Source: CAIWHR01 sp963809965 | GTDB lineage: Bacteria; Pseudomonadota; Gammaproteobacteria; Burkholderiales; Casimicrobiaceae | Direction of reading: 5' to 3' | Length of the DNA: 64,000 nt | NCBI GenBank assembly: GCA_963809965.1 | Contig: CAWELU010000006.1 | Span: 124,001 to 188,000, forward strand | Part shown: one piece after another, positions 25,838 to 34,645 of the stretch | Layout: the number at the start of each line of letters is the position of its first letter | How positions within the stretch are numbered: position 1 is the first letter of the stretch | Program-made: the position numbers and the translations under genes | The notes under the pieces: generated by a model | The model's database searches: none | What the model saw: the letters and a program-made list of their open reading frames with translations, nothing else | What the model was told of the DNA's origin: nothing

Positions 25838-26023
25838 TTACCCCGTCAGGCCGCAACCGATTCGCGCTCCGACCCGTGTCTCAGGCGTGGCTCGTTGAGC
25901 CGGCGTGACAGGCTCACCTAGCTTCTTCTGCGGATTCGCGGCCTTACGTTCCTTCCGCGCCAGTTCTGCCACGCGCAACTTCCACGACCATTCGCTGAGC
26001 TCGACAGTCTTCTTCCATTCCAA
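25838..26023 (-). CDS. Possible small protein after pqiC
   Basis: A 61-codon frame with coding-like composition (WKKTVELSEWSWKLRVAELA then RKERKAANPQKKLG) follows the pqiC stop in the same reading frame. There is no ATG: TTG 26023 is the best start and has only a weak purine leader. It could be a short operon gene or a former C-terminal extension of pqiC. It ends before the terminator at 25786. Confidence 0.3.
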   Translation of the reverse strand: MEWKKTVELSEWSWKLRVAELARKERKAANPQKKLGEPVTPAQRATPETRVGARIGCGLTG

Positions 26024-26053
26024 CGCCAGCGTGTCCCTCGCGCTTTGTTCGAG

Positions 26054-26791
26054 TTATGAAGTCATGTTACGCCCAGACTCGGAGCGATGTCCATGTGCGC
26101 GGATCACCGCGGCAATGTCGCGGCTCGCTCTTGCCAACGCACGGTTGTATGCGCCGACCAGCGCCCCATAGCCCTCTGCGTTGATCGGCTCGCGAACGAC
26201 GGACCGGCCACTGCGCCCGGGCGTCTCGTCGAGTGCGCGGCGCACGACCCAGACGACGTCGACCTCGACCCCCTCGCCAGTTTTCGCGTCGAACCGCTGG
26301 ACGTCGAGCAGAACAATGAGATCCGCCGCGGCCGGAAGCGCTGCACTAACCGTGATGACTGGTGCGCCCAGTTCTACGGTCAAGTTGCCCGCGACCACCC
26401 TCGCGATCTCGTCGCGCAATGGTCCCGCCCACCGGTTGAACTCGTCCAGGTTGACGCGCGAGTCGCCCGCGCGCACCACGAACTGCGGACGGTCGACCGC
26501 AGCCGGCACGGCGACCGTCCTGACCGCAACGGTGACGGCTGCCTGCTCCGCTCGCGGCACTGCCTCCGCGGGCTGGGATGCCGCGACGGCCTCGAGTGCG
26601 TAGAACCGGGTCGCGGGCGTCGAGCTGCAGGCCGCGAGTAGCGAAATCGCAGCCGCCGCAGCCGCGCACGATCGGACAGTGCCTCGAACGAGACTGCCAC
26701 GAGCGAAGACGCCGCCAGACATGCACGCCGCCCCGGCGGGTTGGTTCCGCTGGCTGGACCGCGCCGGCCAATTCACAATAGCGTGTGTCAC
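26054..26791 (-). CDS. pqiC: PqiC-like ABC-type transport auxiliary lipoprotein
   Basis: A 245-residue outer-membrane lipoprotein partner of PqiB. The lipobox LLAACSS is near residue 55 and is followed by ATRFYAL, the family's opening motif. VTVAVRTVAVPAAVDRPQFV and NRWAGPLRDEIARVVAGNL are typical. The GTG start at 26791 overlaps the pqiB stop by four bases, which explains the long region before the lipobox; an internal ATG at 26722 (MSGGVFARGS) is an alternative start. Confidence 0.85.
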   Translation of the reverse strand: MTHAIVNWPARSSQRNQPAGAACMSGGVFARGSLVRGTVRSCAAAAAAISLLAACSSTPATRFYALEAVAASQPAEAVPRAEQAAVTVAVRTVAVPAAVDRPQFVVRAGDSRVNLDEFNRWAGPLRDEIARVVAGNLTVELGAPVITVSAALPAAADLIVLLDVQRFDAKTGEGVEVDVVWVVRRALDETPGRSGRSVVREPINAEGYGALVGAYNRALARASRDIAAVIRAHGHRSESGRNMTS

Positions 26792-28428
26792 GGGGATCCT
26801 TCCTGGCTGTCGGGTTTGCCGCGCAACAGGGCCTCCGGCCGGCGCTCAAGCGTTTCGGCCAACTCCCGCAACGCCCGCGCGGACGCCGCTACCTCGCGCA
26901 GTGTCGTCTGCAGCTCGACCTGCAGCGCGCTGTCGGTGGCAAGCGTCCGCCGCGCCGCGGTCAGCGTCGCACGCGTATCGGCGAGCGTCGACTGCACGTC
27001 GGGCGCGACTTCAGCACCCAGCTTCGTCAGGAGCGTTTCCGTCGACTTCAGCGTCGTATCGAGCGACCCGATCGCGTTGTGCAGGTCGGCCGCGATCTGG
27101 GCGTAGGGCACGGCGTCGAGTTTCCTTGCCACGCTGACGAGCGTCGCCTGAAGCGCCTCCAGCTCCCCCTTGGAGGTCGGCAGCTCCGGTGGCGAGGCGT
27201 TCCAGGCGACCTTGGCCGGCGGCGCCCCGTCAACGAAATCGAGCGCGACGTACAGCTGTCCCGTAAGCAGGTTGCCCATGCGAAGCTGGGCGCGAAGGCC
27301 GGCGGCGACGAACTTGTCCATGTTTGCTCGCCGCTCTTCCTCGCTAATGGAATCCTTCCGGTCGGACAGGCGGCGCAGCCGGTCGGTGTAGATCGTGATG
27401 TGCACGGAAATCTGGATACGGTCCCGGCTGGCGACGTAGCGCGTGGAGATCTCGTTGACCTCGCCGATCGGAATGCCCCGAAACTCGACGGGGGCGCCTG
27501 GCTTCAGCCCCCGCACGGACTCGGAGAAAACCAGCGCGTACCGCATGCCTACGTCGTCGGGCTCGCGGAGGGCATCGGCGCGATTCGCGTACAGTTTGAA
27601 GACGCTCGACGGCGGCGCAGTCCCCGACCCCTTCGCGAACGGCGGCGTTTCGAAGGCGAGGCCCCCCACCATGAGCGAGGCGACCGATTCCGTATCGACG
27701 CTGATACCTTCGGCACTCAGGGAAACGTCTATCCCGCTCGCATGCCAGAAGCGCGTGCCGGTCTTGACGAAGCCGTTGTAGGGCGCATTGACGAAAATGC
27801 GGATCGTGACGCCTCCGCCGTCGTTATCGAGCTCGAACGCCGTCACGGTTCCGACCTGCAAGCGGCGGAAGTAGATCGGCGTGCCATAGCCGACCGAGCC
27901 GAGATCCTCGGCCTTCAACGTGAACTCGTGGCCGTCCAGCCCGGTAGTCAGGATCGGCGGCACCTCGAGGCCGACGAACGTCCGTCGCGACGTCACCGAC
28001 TGGCCGGCATCGAGCCCGATGTAGGCCCCGGAGAGCAGCGTCCCCAGCCCGGACACGCCACCGCCGGTGATGCGCGGGCGGACGACCCAAAAGCGCGAGT
28101 CCTCGACCAGCAGCTGCGCGGCTTCCTTGGCGAGCTCGGCGGTGACGACGACCGCCTGCGCATCTTCCTTGAGCACGACCTGCGTGACCGCGCCAATGTC
28201 GATGTCGCGGTAGCGGACGCGCGTCTTCCCGGCCTCGATTCCTTCGGCGGTGCGAAACTCGATCGTCACGGTCGGCCCCTTGTCGAGCACGGACTTGACC
28301 GCGAGCCATCCCCCGGCGAGCGCCGCGATCACAGGAATGAGCCATACGAGCGGCAACCGCCATCGCGAGCGGGGCGCTTCGACGGCTTCGGGGATCGTTT
28401 CCGGTCCGACTTGCTCGGGCTGAGTCAT
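26788..28428 (-). CDS. pqiB: PqiB, MCE-domain intermembrane transport protein
   Basis: A 546-residue periplasm-spanning protein anchored by one N-terminal TM (about 25-46, LPLVWLIPVIAALAGGWLAV). Three MCE repeats follow, beginning near GPTVTIEFRTAEGIEAGKT, HEFTLKAEDLGSVGYGTPIYFR and YALVFSESVRGLKPGAPVEF. The C-terminal helical region should form the tunnel needle. PqiB moves lipid between membranes with PqiA and PqiC. Overlaps both neighbours by four bases. A long plus-strand frame over this gene is a shadow. Confidence 0.95.
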   Translation of the reverse strand: MTQPEQVGPETIPEAVEAPRSRWRLPLVWLIPVIAALAGGWLAVKSVLDKGPTVTIEFRTAEGIEAGKTRVRYRDIDIGAVTQVVLKEDAQAVVVTAELAKEAAQLLVEDSRFWVVRPRITGGGVSGLGTLLSGAYIGLDAGQSVTSRRTFVGLEVPPILTTGLDGHEFTLKAEDLGSVGYGTPIYFRRLQVGTVTAFELDNDGGGVTIRIFVNAPYNGFVKTGTRFWHASGIDVSLSAEGISVDTESVASLMVGGLAFETPPFAKGSGTAPPSSVFKLYANRADALREPDDVGMRYALVFSESVRGLKPGAPVEFRGIPIGEVNEISTRYVASRDRIQISVHITIYTDRLRRLSDRKDSISEEERRANMDKFVAAGLRAQLRMGNLLTGQLYVALDFVDGAPPAKVAWNASPPELPTSKGELEALQATLVSVARKLDAVPYAQIAADLHNAIGSLDTTLKSTETLLTKLGAEVAPDVQSTLADTRATLTAARRTLATDSALQVELQTTLREVAASARALRELAETLERRPEALLRGKPDSQEGSP

Positions 28429-29114
28429 CGTGTCTGTGTCGTCACCGAAGTGGCGGACGCCGATTGCGCTCGGGAATGGCTTGCCGCGCGTGCCGGTTGC
28501 TCATTGACTCCTGCCGCATCCCAGATCAGGCGCGGATCGAAGCTCTGTGCCGCGAGCATCGTCAGGATCACGACCAAGCCGAACGCAACCGCACCCGGCG
28601 CGGCGCTGATGTTGGCGAGCGACTGGAACTTGACGACGGTCGCGAGTAGCGCCACCACGTAGATGTCGAGCATCGACCACTTGCCGACGAGCTCGACCAT
28701 TCGATAGAGCTTCGTCCTCTGCAGCGGTTGCGACGTCGGGCGCCGCCGCACCGACAGCAGCAGGTAGGTAAGCGCGAACAGCTTTGACAGCGGCACGACG
28801 ACGCTCGCGACGAACACGATCAGTGCGAGGTCCCACGAGCCCGAGCGCCATAGAAACACGACCCCGCTCAGGATCGTGTCGCGCTGCGCCCCGAATAGCG
28901 AGCTCGTCTCCATGATCGGCAGGACGTTCGCCGGCACGTAGAGGATGTAGGAGGCGATCACCAGCGCCCAGGCGCGGCCGAGGCTGTCGGGCTTGCGCAG
29001 GTGGAGCGCGGCGCCGCAGCGCGGACAGACGCACGCGTGCCCGCTCACGCGCGAGACCAGCCCGCAGTCGTGGCAGCCTGCGAGCCCGAGGCTAGCCGCG
29101 GACCTGCCTGTCAT
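28425..29114 (-). CDS. pqiA: PqiA-domain membrane protein (second of two)
   Basis: A 229-residue inner-membrane protein. A zinc-ribbon-like C-x2-C pair (CHDCGL, CPRCGA) precedes four membrane helices with the PqiA motifs YVPANVLPIMET, WRSGSWDLALIVFVASVVVPLSKL and GKWSMLDIYVVALLATVVKF. ATG 29114 overlaps the upstream stop (ATGA) and the gene's own stop overlaps pqiB, so all four genes are translationally coupled. E. coli PqiA carries two such domains in one chain; here they are separate genes. Confidence 0.9.
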   Translation of the reverse strand: MTGRSAASLGLAGCHDCGLVSRVSGHACVCPRCGAALHLRKPDSLGRAWALVIASYILYVPANVLPIMETSSLFGAQRDTILSGVVFLWRSGSWDLALIVFVASVVVPLSKLFALTYLLLSVRRRPTSQPLQRTKLYRMVELVGKWSMLDIYVVALLATVVKFQSLANISAAPGAVAFGLVVILTMLAAQSFDPRLIWDAAGVNEQPARAASHSRAQSASATSVTTQTR

Positions 29115-29719
29115 CGAAGAGCCTCCGCGCGCGCCCAAACGTCGCGCGAATCCAGCGAGTTAACCGCCGCAGCGAGCGCGACCATCAGCACGCCGAACGA
29201 CCACAGGGCGATGCCCGGCACGATCGTCGCTACGTGGGCGAGCTTGACCATCGACACCAGCACGCCGAGCGCGAACACCTCGACCATCGCCCAAGGCGCC
29301 GACTGACGGAACAGGCGGAACGCGCCGGCGAAGCCGGGCGGCACACGGCGCAAACGCAACGCTACCAGCAGGTAAAGCGCCGTACCGATCTGCATCGCCG
29401 GCGCGAGCACACCCGTTACGAGCACGAGCAGTGCAACCTCCGGACGGTGCTCGTCGTACAGCACCTGCACCGCACGCAGCAGTCTCGCGTCGGTCTCGTC
29501 ACCCTGGAGCTGCAGCGTGACGATCGGAAACGCATTTGCCAGAACGAACAGGATCGCCGCCGCGAGGAACAGCGGCAGCGAGCGATCGATGCCGTGCCGG
29601 GGTCGCCGGGCCAGCGTAGCACCGCAGCGCGCGCAGCGGATAGCGGCCCCCGAGGCAACGGCGACGTTGCGCTGCAGAAGATCGCATTCGTGGCAGGCGA
29701 TGAGGTCCGCGCTCGACAT
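29111..29719 (-). CDS. pqiA: PqiA-domain membrane protein (first of two)
   Basis: A 202-residue PqiA-type protein. The zinc-ribbon-like CHECDLL and CARCGA lead into membrane helices with LFVLANAFPIVTLQLQG, ALLVLVTGVLAPAMQIGT and APWAMVEVFALGVLVSMVKLA. These align with the second gene's motifs, so the pair equals a split two-domain PqiA. ATG 29719 is preferred to a TTG at 29749. First gene of the four-gene operon. Confidence 0.88.
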   Translation of the reverse strand: MSSADLIACHECDLLQRNVAVASGAAIRCARCGATLARRPRHGIDRSLPLFLAAAILFVLANAFPIVTLQLQGDETDARLLRAVQVLYDEHRPEVALLVLVTGVLAPAMQIGTALYLLVALRLRRVPPGFAGAFRLFRQSAPWAMVEVFALGVLVSMVKLAHVATIVPGIALWSFGVLMVALAAAVNSLDSRDVWARAEALR

Positions 29720-30012
29720 GGTCGGCAAGTGTAATGCCTTCGCCCCCAATCACCCAACCGCATCCGGTAGCGGTGGGTGAGAATTGGACTTGCGTGCGAC
29801 GTCATGGAGGCACGTTAACGACCGATGGGAAACTGCCTCGGTCGGCGCGGGGTCGAACTAAATTTTTTTCCATCACCGGTTTGGGCCTCTTCCACGCTAA
29901 CCGATGCCAGTCCATAATTTGCAGTTGGAAGGCGATCATCGCTGTTTGTCTTTCTCCGCCGAGCCTCGTGGCGGGAGTCGCCAAATCCTCAGAACGCCAA
30001 CGGAGGAACGCC

Positions 30013-30393
30013 GTGACCATACGACAACCAAGTCGCACCAAGGAACGCGCCGACGAAATAGCCGACCTGATTTCGGCCGCCGGCGAAAAGCTCGTCGAGC
30101 TTTCGATCCAATGGTTCCAACTGAACGACCAGGAGGGCTTGGCGCACGCCCGCCGAATGTTGAACGCGAAAGAAGTCACCGTGATGCTTTCCGCCCACTG
30201 GGAAGCAGGCATGGCGCACATCTCGCTCAATCTTCTTCGAACGGAAATTCCGATGCCACGCCCGTTCTTCGACGTTCAGGTGCCGATGCTGCCATGGACC
30301 CTCGATGCCCCCGACATTCCCGTCGGCACGGAAAAGCTTGAACGCGAGAGCTGGTCCATTTGGCCCAATTCACGCAACGGACGAACGAGATAA
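30013..30393 (+). CDS. Conserved-looking hypothetical protein
   Basis: A 126-residue protein starting at GTG 30013 after CGGAGGAACG, an excellent Shine-Dalgarno. The N-terminal half is helical (ERADEIADLISAAGEKLVEL then SIQWFQLNDQEGLAHARRML). The C-terminal half is strand- and Pro-rich (FFDVQVPMLPWTLDAPDIPV). No signal peptide or TM. Family not recognised. Divergent from the pqi operon. Confidence 0.65.
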   Translation: MTIRQPSRTKERADEIADLISAAGEKLVELSIQWFQLNDQEGLAHARRMLNAKEVTVMLSAHWEAGMAHISLNLLRTEIPMPRPFFDVQVPMLPWTLDAPDIPVGTEKLERESWSIWPNSRNGRTR

Positions 30394-30610
30394 CTCACGC
30401 TGCGACTTTGCGATTTCAATGACCAGCGGCTGGGAAATCCGGTTGTTCGCGTTAACGCGACCCTGAAGGACGACCTTTGCCTAGGCGACTGTCAAGGCCG
30501 CCGGCGGTTTGGCCGGACTGAGACAAAGGCATAGCGCGGGACGCGAATGCGGTGGTGGCGGCAATCATTGCTTTTCGCGCTCGGATCGATTCGAGCGAAA
30601 AGTAGACCGT

Positions 30611-31534
30611 TCACGCCGCTGCCGTGGCACGCCCGATCGTCTGCTCAATCGTCTCCAGAAGCATCGGCAACACGCCGGGGGGAAGGTCATGTCCCATGCC
30701 TTCGATCACGCGCAGGTGCGCATGCGGGATCTTTCGCGCCAAGTCGTGCGCGGCGGCCACCGGCACCAGGGGGTCGGCACTGCCATGAATGATCGTGGTT
30801 GGCGCCTGGATGCTCGCCAGCAACTTGCTCCGATCTCCAGAGGCGACAATCGCCACGAGCTGGCGTACCGAACCAAGCGGGTGGTGCGAACGGGTAACAC
30901 CGCGGCCGTAATGCTCCCGCATCATGTGCACGGATGATGGAAATGCGGGGCTGCCGATGACGCCGAAAACCTTCACATAGTGATCGATAATCGAATCGAC
31001 ATCATGCGGATTGCGCGGGCGAGACAGCAGCGCGCGGCGCGCAGCCCGCGTCGGTCCGGGCAGTTCGCGGGCACCGCTCGAGGACATGATGCAGGTAAAG
31101 CTCGCGACGCGCCCCGGGAAACAGGCAGCGAGGATTTGGCCGATCATGCCACCCATCGAAACCCCGACGACGTGCACGCGCCTAATCGCCAATGCATCGA
31201 GCATGCCGGCCGCGTCGGCCGCCATATCATCGAGGGTGTATGCCGCGCGCACGCGGAGCCCGAGGGTATGGCGCAGGGTTGCCAGCAGCAATCGCGGCCG
31301 CCCCCACGCCGCGCGCTTGGTCGATAGTCCGATGTCGCGATTGTCGAAGCGAACCACCGTATGGCCGCGTGCGAGCAAGGACTCCACGAACGCGTCCGGC
31401 CAAGCGGTGAGCTGCATCCCGAGGCCCATGATCAGCAGTACCGGCACCCGGGAAGCCGCGTCCGGGGTCGCGCAATCGGGCGGCGATAGGACCTCCACTT
31501 CAAGCGACAGGCCGTTGGTGCTAACCAATGGCAA
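30611..31534 (-). CDS. Alpha/beta hydrolase (Ser nucleophile, RdmC-like)
   Basis: An alpha/beta-hydrolase of ~307 residues. LLIMGLGMQLTAWPDAFVE replaces the usual HG oxyanion motif, as in aclacinomycin methylesterase-like proteins. VVRFDNRDIGLS, the nucleophile elbow GVSMGG and MGHDLPPGV (His) complete the active site. The GTG at 31543 sits inside the GGAGGTGG Shine-Dalgarno; TTG 31534, eight bases after GGAGG, is the better start. Substrate unknown. Confidence 0.85.
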   Translation of the reverse strand: MPLVSTNGLSLEVEVLSPPDCATPDAASRVPVLLIMGLGMQLTAWPDAFVESLLARGHTVVRFDNRDIGLSTKRAAWGRPRLLLATLRHTLGLRVRAAYTLDDMAADAAGMLDALAIRRVHVVGVSMGGMIGQILAACFPGRVASFTCIMSSSGARELPGPTRAARRALLSRPRNPHDVDSIIDHYVKVFGVIGSPAFPSSVHMMREHYGRGVTRSHHPLGSVRQLVAIVASGDRSKLLASIQAPTTIIHGSADPLVPVAAAHDLARKIPHAHLRVIEGMGHDLPPGVLPMLLETIEQTIGRATAAA

Positions 31535-31799
31535 GACAACCACCTCCGGTCATTGCAGCAGTCGCGCATTCGCGTCGTTCTTCGCAATCAGTCGACTCAC
31601 GCCAAATTGCTGAAGTATTAGTAGCACGACGGCCAACAGTATCCCATCGCTCGCGCCAGCCACTGCGGGATGCATGCACAGTGGCTGGATCCGAGAATTT
31701 GGTAGGCCGATGCCCGGACGAAACCAAACGGCGCCGCTGTCGGGCAGTGCGTGTTCAGCACTCTGTTGGGCGCAATGGTATCCACACATGCACGGCAGC

Positions 31800-32132
31800 T
31801 TACATGGCGCTCAGGTATGCCTTGCCCTCTTCCCCAGGGCTCGGCAATCCGGCAATTCGCCACGCTATGAGGCAGTAGCCGAAGAGATCATTCACCTGCT
31901 GCCGCTCGATACCCGCGTCATGGCAGACGCGGTGCATGGCGGGCGCGACCCCGAGTTTCCCGTAATGTTCGCGCATGGCGCGGATGATCTTCCAATGCGC
32001 TTCGGTGAGCGAGCCGATGCCGACGTCCTGCGCGATCGCCTCCGCGAGCGGCTCTGACCAAAAGGAAAAGTCGCGGACAAGGCCGTCTTCGTCGAAAAGT
32101 TCCGGTGTCAGAATCACAGTCTTAGGACACAT
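31800..32132 (-). CDS. DsrC/TusE-like protein lacking the usual cysteines
   Basis: A 110-residue protein clearly in the DsrC/TusE family: LFDEDGLVRDFSFWSEPLAE, then IGSLTEAHWKIIRAMREHY and APAMHR. The C-terminal arm reads LFGYCLIAWRIAGLPSPGEE and extends nine residues further. In DsrC/TusE this arm ends IAGLPKPTGCV, with the penultimate Cys carrying persulphide. Here that Cys and the second Cys (position of W in AWRIAG) are both missing. It therefore cannot do the standard sulphur relay. Two non-equivalent Cys (VCHD, GYC) remain. No other dsr/tus gene is in the window. Confidence 0.8.
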   Translation of the reverse strand: MCPKTVILTPELFDEDGLVRDFSFWSEPLAEAIAQDVGIGSLTEAHWKIIRAMREHYGKLGVAPAMHRVCHDAGIERQQVNDLFGYCLIAWRIAGLPSPGEEGKAYLSAM

Positions 32133-32304
32133 ATAGATGACTTCGTTGCATTGCGGCCCGACGAAGTCGTCAAACGGGCGATCGAGGAGCGATGAGAAAG
32201 GGCGAGGTCGATCTTGGACGCGGCCATGTCCGCTACCTTGTCCAGCGCCTTCTTCACCGTGATTGGGCAGAGCTTGCACACGCCGTGTCCTACGTCGTTC
32301 CGCT

Positions 32305-32919
32305 TTACTCGAAGCTGGTGACAATATTTAGATGTGTCGCAATGTCGATCCCTGGATTGACCGCGATCCCCCCGTTGTCACGGCATGATTTGCTCTTCCT
32401 GGCACTGTCGGCCTCATGGTGAATGAAGCAGAAGGTATCCACCGCCGTGAGTTGCAGCAAATACCCAGGAACGCGCACACCCGCCGGAGGCATGCCGTCG
32501 GCGGTGTTGCCATAGTCTAGCCAGTGGAAGTGGGCATAGGCCCCAGGCTCGGGGATGTCGAGGCGATTCACCAGAAATACCGGGTGGTCGGACTCCACGT
32601 GGTACAGGAGCGTCGCCGTGCGGGATTTGCCGTCCAATGTCCAGCCGACGGTGCAGGGGTTGGCGTTGCAGTCAACGTGCGTCGCCACGCCATAGCCATC
32701 CTTGGTGACAACCCCGGTGAAGCTGATATAAAAGTACCCGAACAGATCGCCGCTTTTATTTGTCAGACGGGTCTGCTGGTGGAGGTCAATCTCATTGCCG
32801 AACAAGAAGGTGAACGGCTCGGCATGATTGTTCCACGGATAGACATCGGTAGCCGTGGCGGGAGCGGCTCCCAGAAGAAACTGGGCCACCACTGCCAGCA
32901 TCAGGGTCAGCGTTTTCAT
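32305..32919 (-). CDS. Secreted hypothetical protein
   Basis: A 204-residue protein with a clear signal peptide (hydrophobic run, AATATA region, cleavage near residue 23) and AGGAGG before ATG 32919. The mature part starts DVYPWNNHAEPFTFLFGNEI and is beta-rich, with four Cys positioned for disulphides (VDCNANPC; TFCFIHH; SKSC). Family not recognised. It is 3' of the IS256-type remnant and starts the accessory region. Confidence 0.7.
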   Translation of the reverse strand: MKTLTLMLAVVAQFLLGAAPATATDVYPWNNHAEPFTFLFGNEIDLHQQTRLTNKSGDLFGYFYISFTGVVTKDGYGVATHVDCNANPCTVGWTLDGKSRTATLLYHVESDHPVFLVNRLDIPEPGAYAHFHWLDYGNTADGMPPAGVRVPGYLLQLTAVDTFCFIHHEADSARKSKSCRDNGGIAVNPGIDIATHLNIVTSFE

Positions 32920-32956
32920 GGGGCGCCTCCTGGGTGTTTACAGACGAGGGCGATAA

Positions 32957-33925
32957 GCCAAGGTGCCGCGATACCGCCCAGCCACTACACGTTTCGCCCG
33001 GGGTTTCCACCGGCAACATGCAGGAAGCGCTGGCCGCGCTCCTGGGCCCCGAGGCGGCCGGGCTCTCGGCTTCGGCGGTGGCGCGGCTCAAGGGGTACTG
33101 GATGGAGGAGTATCGGCTCTGGCGCCGCTCGAAGCTCGACCAGCGACCGCTGGGTGTATTGGTGGGTCGACGGAATCTACTCGGGGCTGCGCGCCGAGGA
33201 CGAGCGCCTGTGCGCGCTGGTGGTCATCGGCGTGAACGAACGCGGCGCAGAAGAAGCTGCTCGCGATCGAGGACGGGGTGCGCGAATCGAAACAGAGCTG
33301 GCGTGAGGTGCTGCTCGAGCTCAAGGGCCGGGGCCTCACGATCCCGCCGAGCCTGGCGGTGGGCGACGGCGCGCTCGGATTCTGGGCGGCGGTTCGGGAG
33401 ATCTACCCCGAAACCCGGCCGCAGCGGTGCTGGGTGCACAAGACGGCGAACGTGCTCAACTACCTTCCGAAGTCCGTGCAGCCGAAGGCCAAAGCGGCGC
33501 TGCACGAGATCTGGATGGCCGAGACCAAGGCGCAGGCTCTCGTCGCCTTCGCGCAGTTCGTCGCCACCTTCGAGGCGAAGTATCCCAAGGCGGTCGAATG
33601 CCTGGTGAAGGATCGCGAGGCGCTGCTCGCTTTCTACGACTTTCCTGCCGAGCACTGGGTTCACATCCGCACGACCAACCCCATCGAGTCCACATTCGCC
33701 ACCATCAGGCACCGCACCGAGCGTACCAAAGGGTGTCTCACGCGCGACGGGATGCTCTCGATGATCTTCAAGCTGGGCATGAGCGCCGAGAAGAACTGGC
33801 GCCGGCTCCGGGGATTCGAATGGCTTGCGAAGGTGATCAACGGAGTGAAGTTCCGCGACGGGATTGAAGCGCCGCAACGTGCACGTAAAGCCAACCATCA
33901 TGCACCACGCAGGATCGCCGCCTGA
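32957..33925 (+). mobile_element. IS256-family (mutator-type) transposase remnant
   Basis: Truncated at the 5' end and frameshifted twice. Segment one reads ALLGPEAAGLSASAVARLKG. Segment two, near 33160-33240, reads VYWWVDGIYSGLRAEDERLC. Segment three, 33278-33925, carries GDGALGFWAAVREIYPETRP then QRCWVHKTANVLNYLPKS and RTTNPIESTFATIRHRTERT, the characteristic C-terminal half including the catalytic-region HK motif. The N-terminal DNA-binding half is missing. ACACCAGATTTGACA just after the stop may be the right terminal repeat. Confidence 0.85.
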
Positions 33926-34645
33926 TCAACTCGCGTACACCAGATTTGACAAAAGCTCGTTCCATCGGCGTTCGAGGCGAAGTGTTCCGATCGGTTCACA
34001 CCCGAGCTGAGCCAAGGTCTTGGCATTCGAACCATAGACCTTCTGAATGACGCGTACAAGCCGTCTTGGCCGGGGGGGCCAACATCAGCGAGTCGCCGAT
34101 ATAGGCTAAACGAAAATGGCCGCTTGAGACTCCGACCGGAACACGCCGGGGCCGAAACATCGGCAACATCGGTCGATAACCAAGAAAGCCGTCAAAGACG
34201 CAAGCAAGGGTTCCGATCACAGTACGCCCGTGGTCCATGTCGGCACGGTTGCGCAATACCCTGGCGACCATGGCTTGAGCATCCAACTAGGGGGGTTGAC
34301 GCGCGGACACTTTCTCGGGCCCAACGGCCGATGTCAGCCACCGGCCGCGACTTCTCATTGACTGTCCGCTATTGGGCAATGACGCCAACTTCCGCTCTTG
34401 GCTGGTCAGCGACCGTCGAGTCTGAACGCGTGCGACGCGCTCGTCGACGGTCGCATTTGCCCTTTGCAGCATGTCGCGTTATGCAACAGCATTCATTCAC
34501 TCGTATCTATTTCACCCAGTTGGGCGCAAGCTGATCCGCCGCCGACGAGTTTCAGGCCACGCTCAGGGCTGTTCGCTACAGATAAACCGTCGAAAGAAAT
34601 CCCGTTTTTGTCGGCGATTCTCAATCACGTACAAGGGAGAGAGCT
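33926..34645. other. Non-coding stretch with one dispersed repeat
   Basis: No gene recognised in 720 bases. Repeat copy R2 lies at 34400-34455. Open frames here lack motifs and ribosome-binding sites. Probably scar sequence between the IS remnant and the gene at 34646. Confidence 0.45.
34400..34455. repeat. Dispersed palindromic repeat, copy R2
   Basis: GGCTGGTCAGCGACCGTCGA ... TCGTCGACGGTCGC. GCGACCGTCGA and TCGACGGTCGC form a perfect 11-bp stem, the best-preserved hairpin of the family. Confidence 0.65.

Noticed and set aside
26785..28662. A 625-codon plus-strand frame over pqiB
   Set aside because: Antisense shadow of an operon gene with intact MCE domains.
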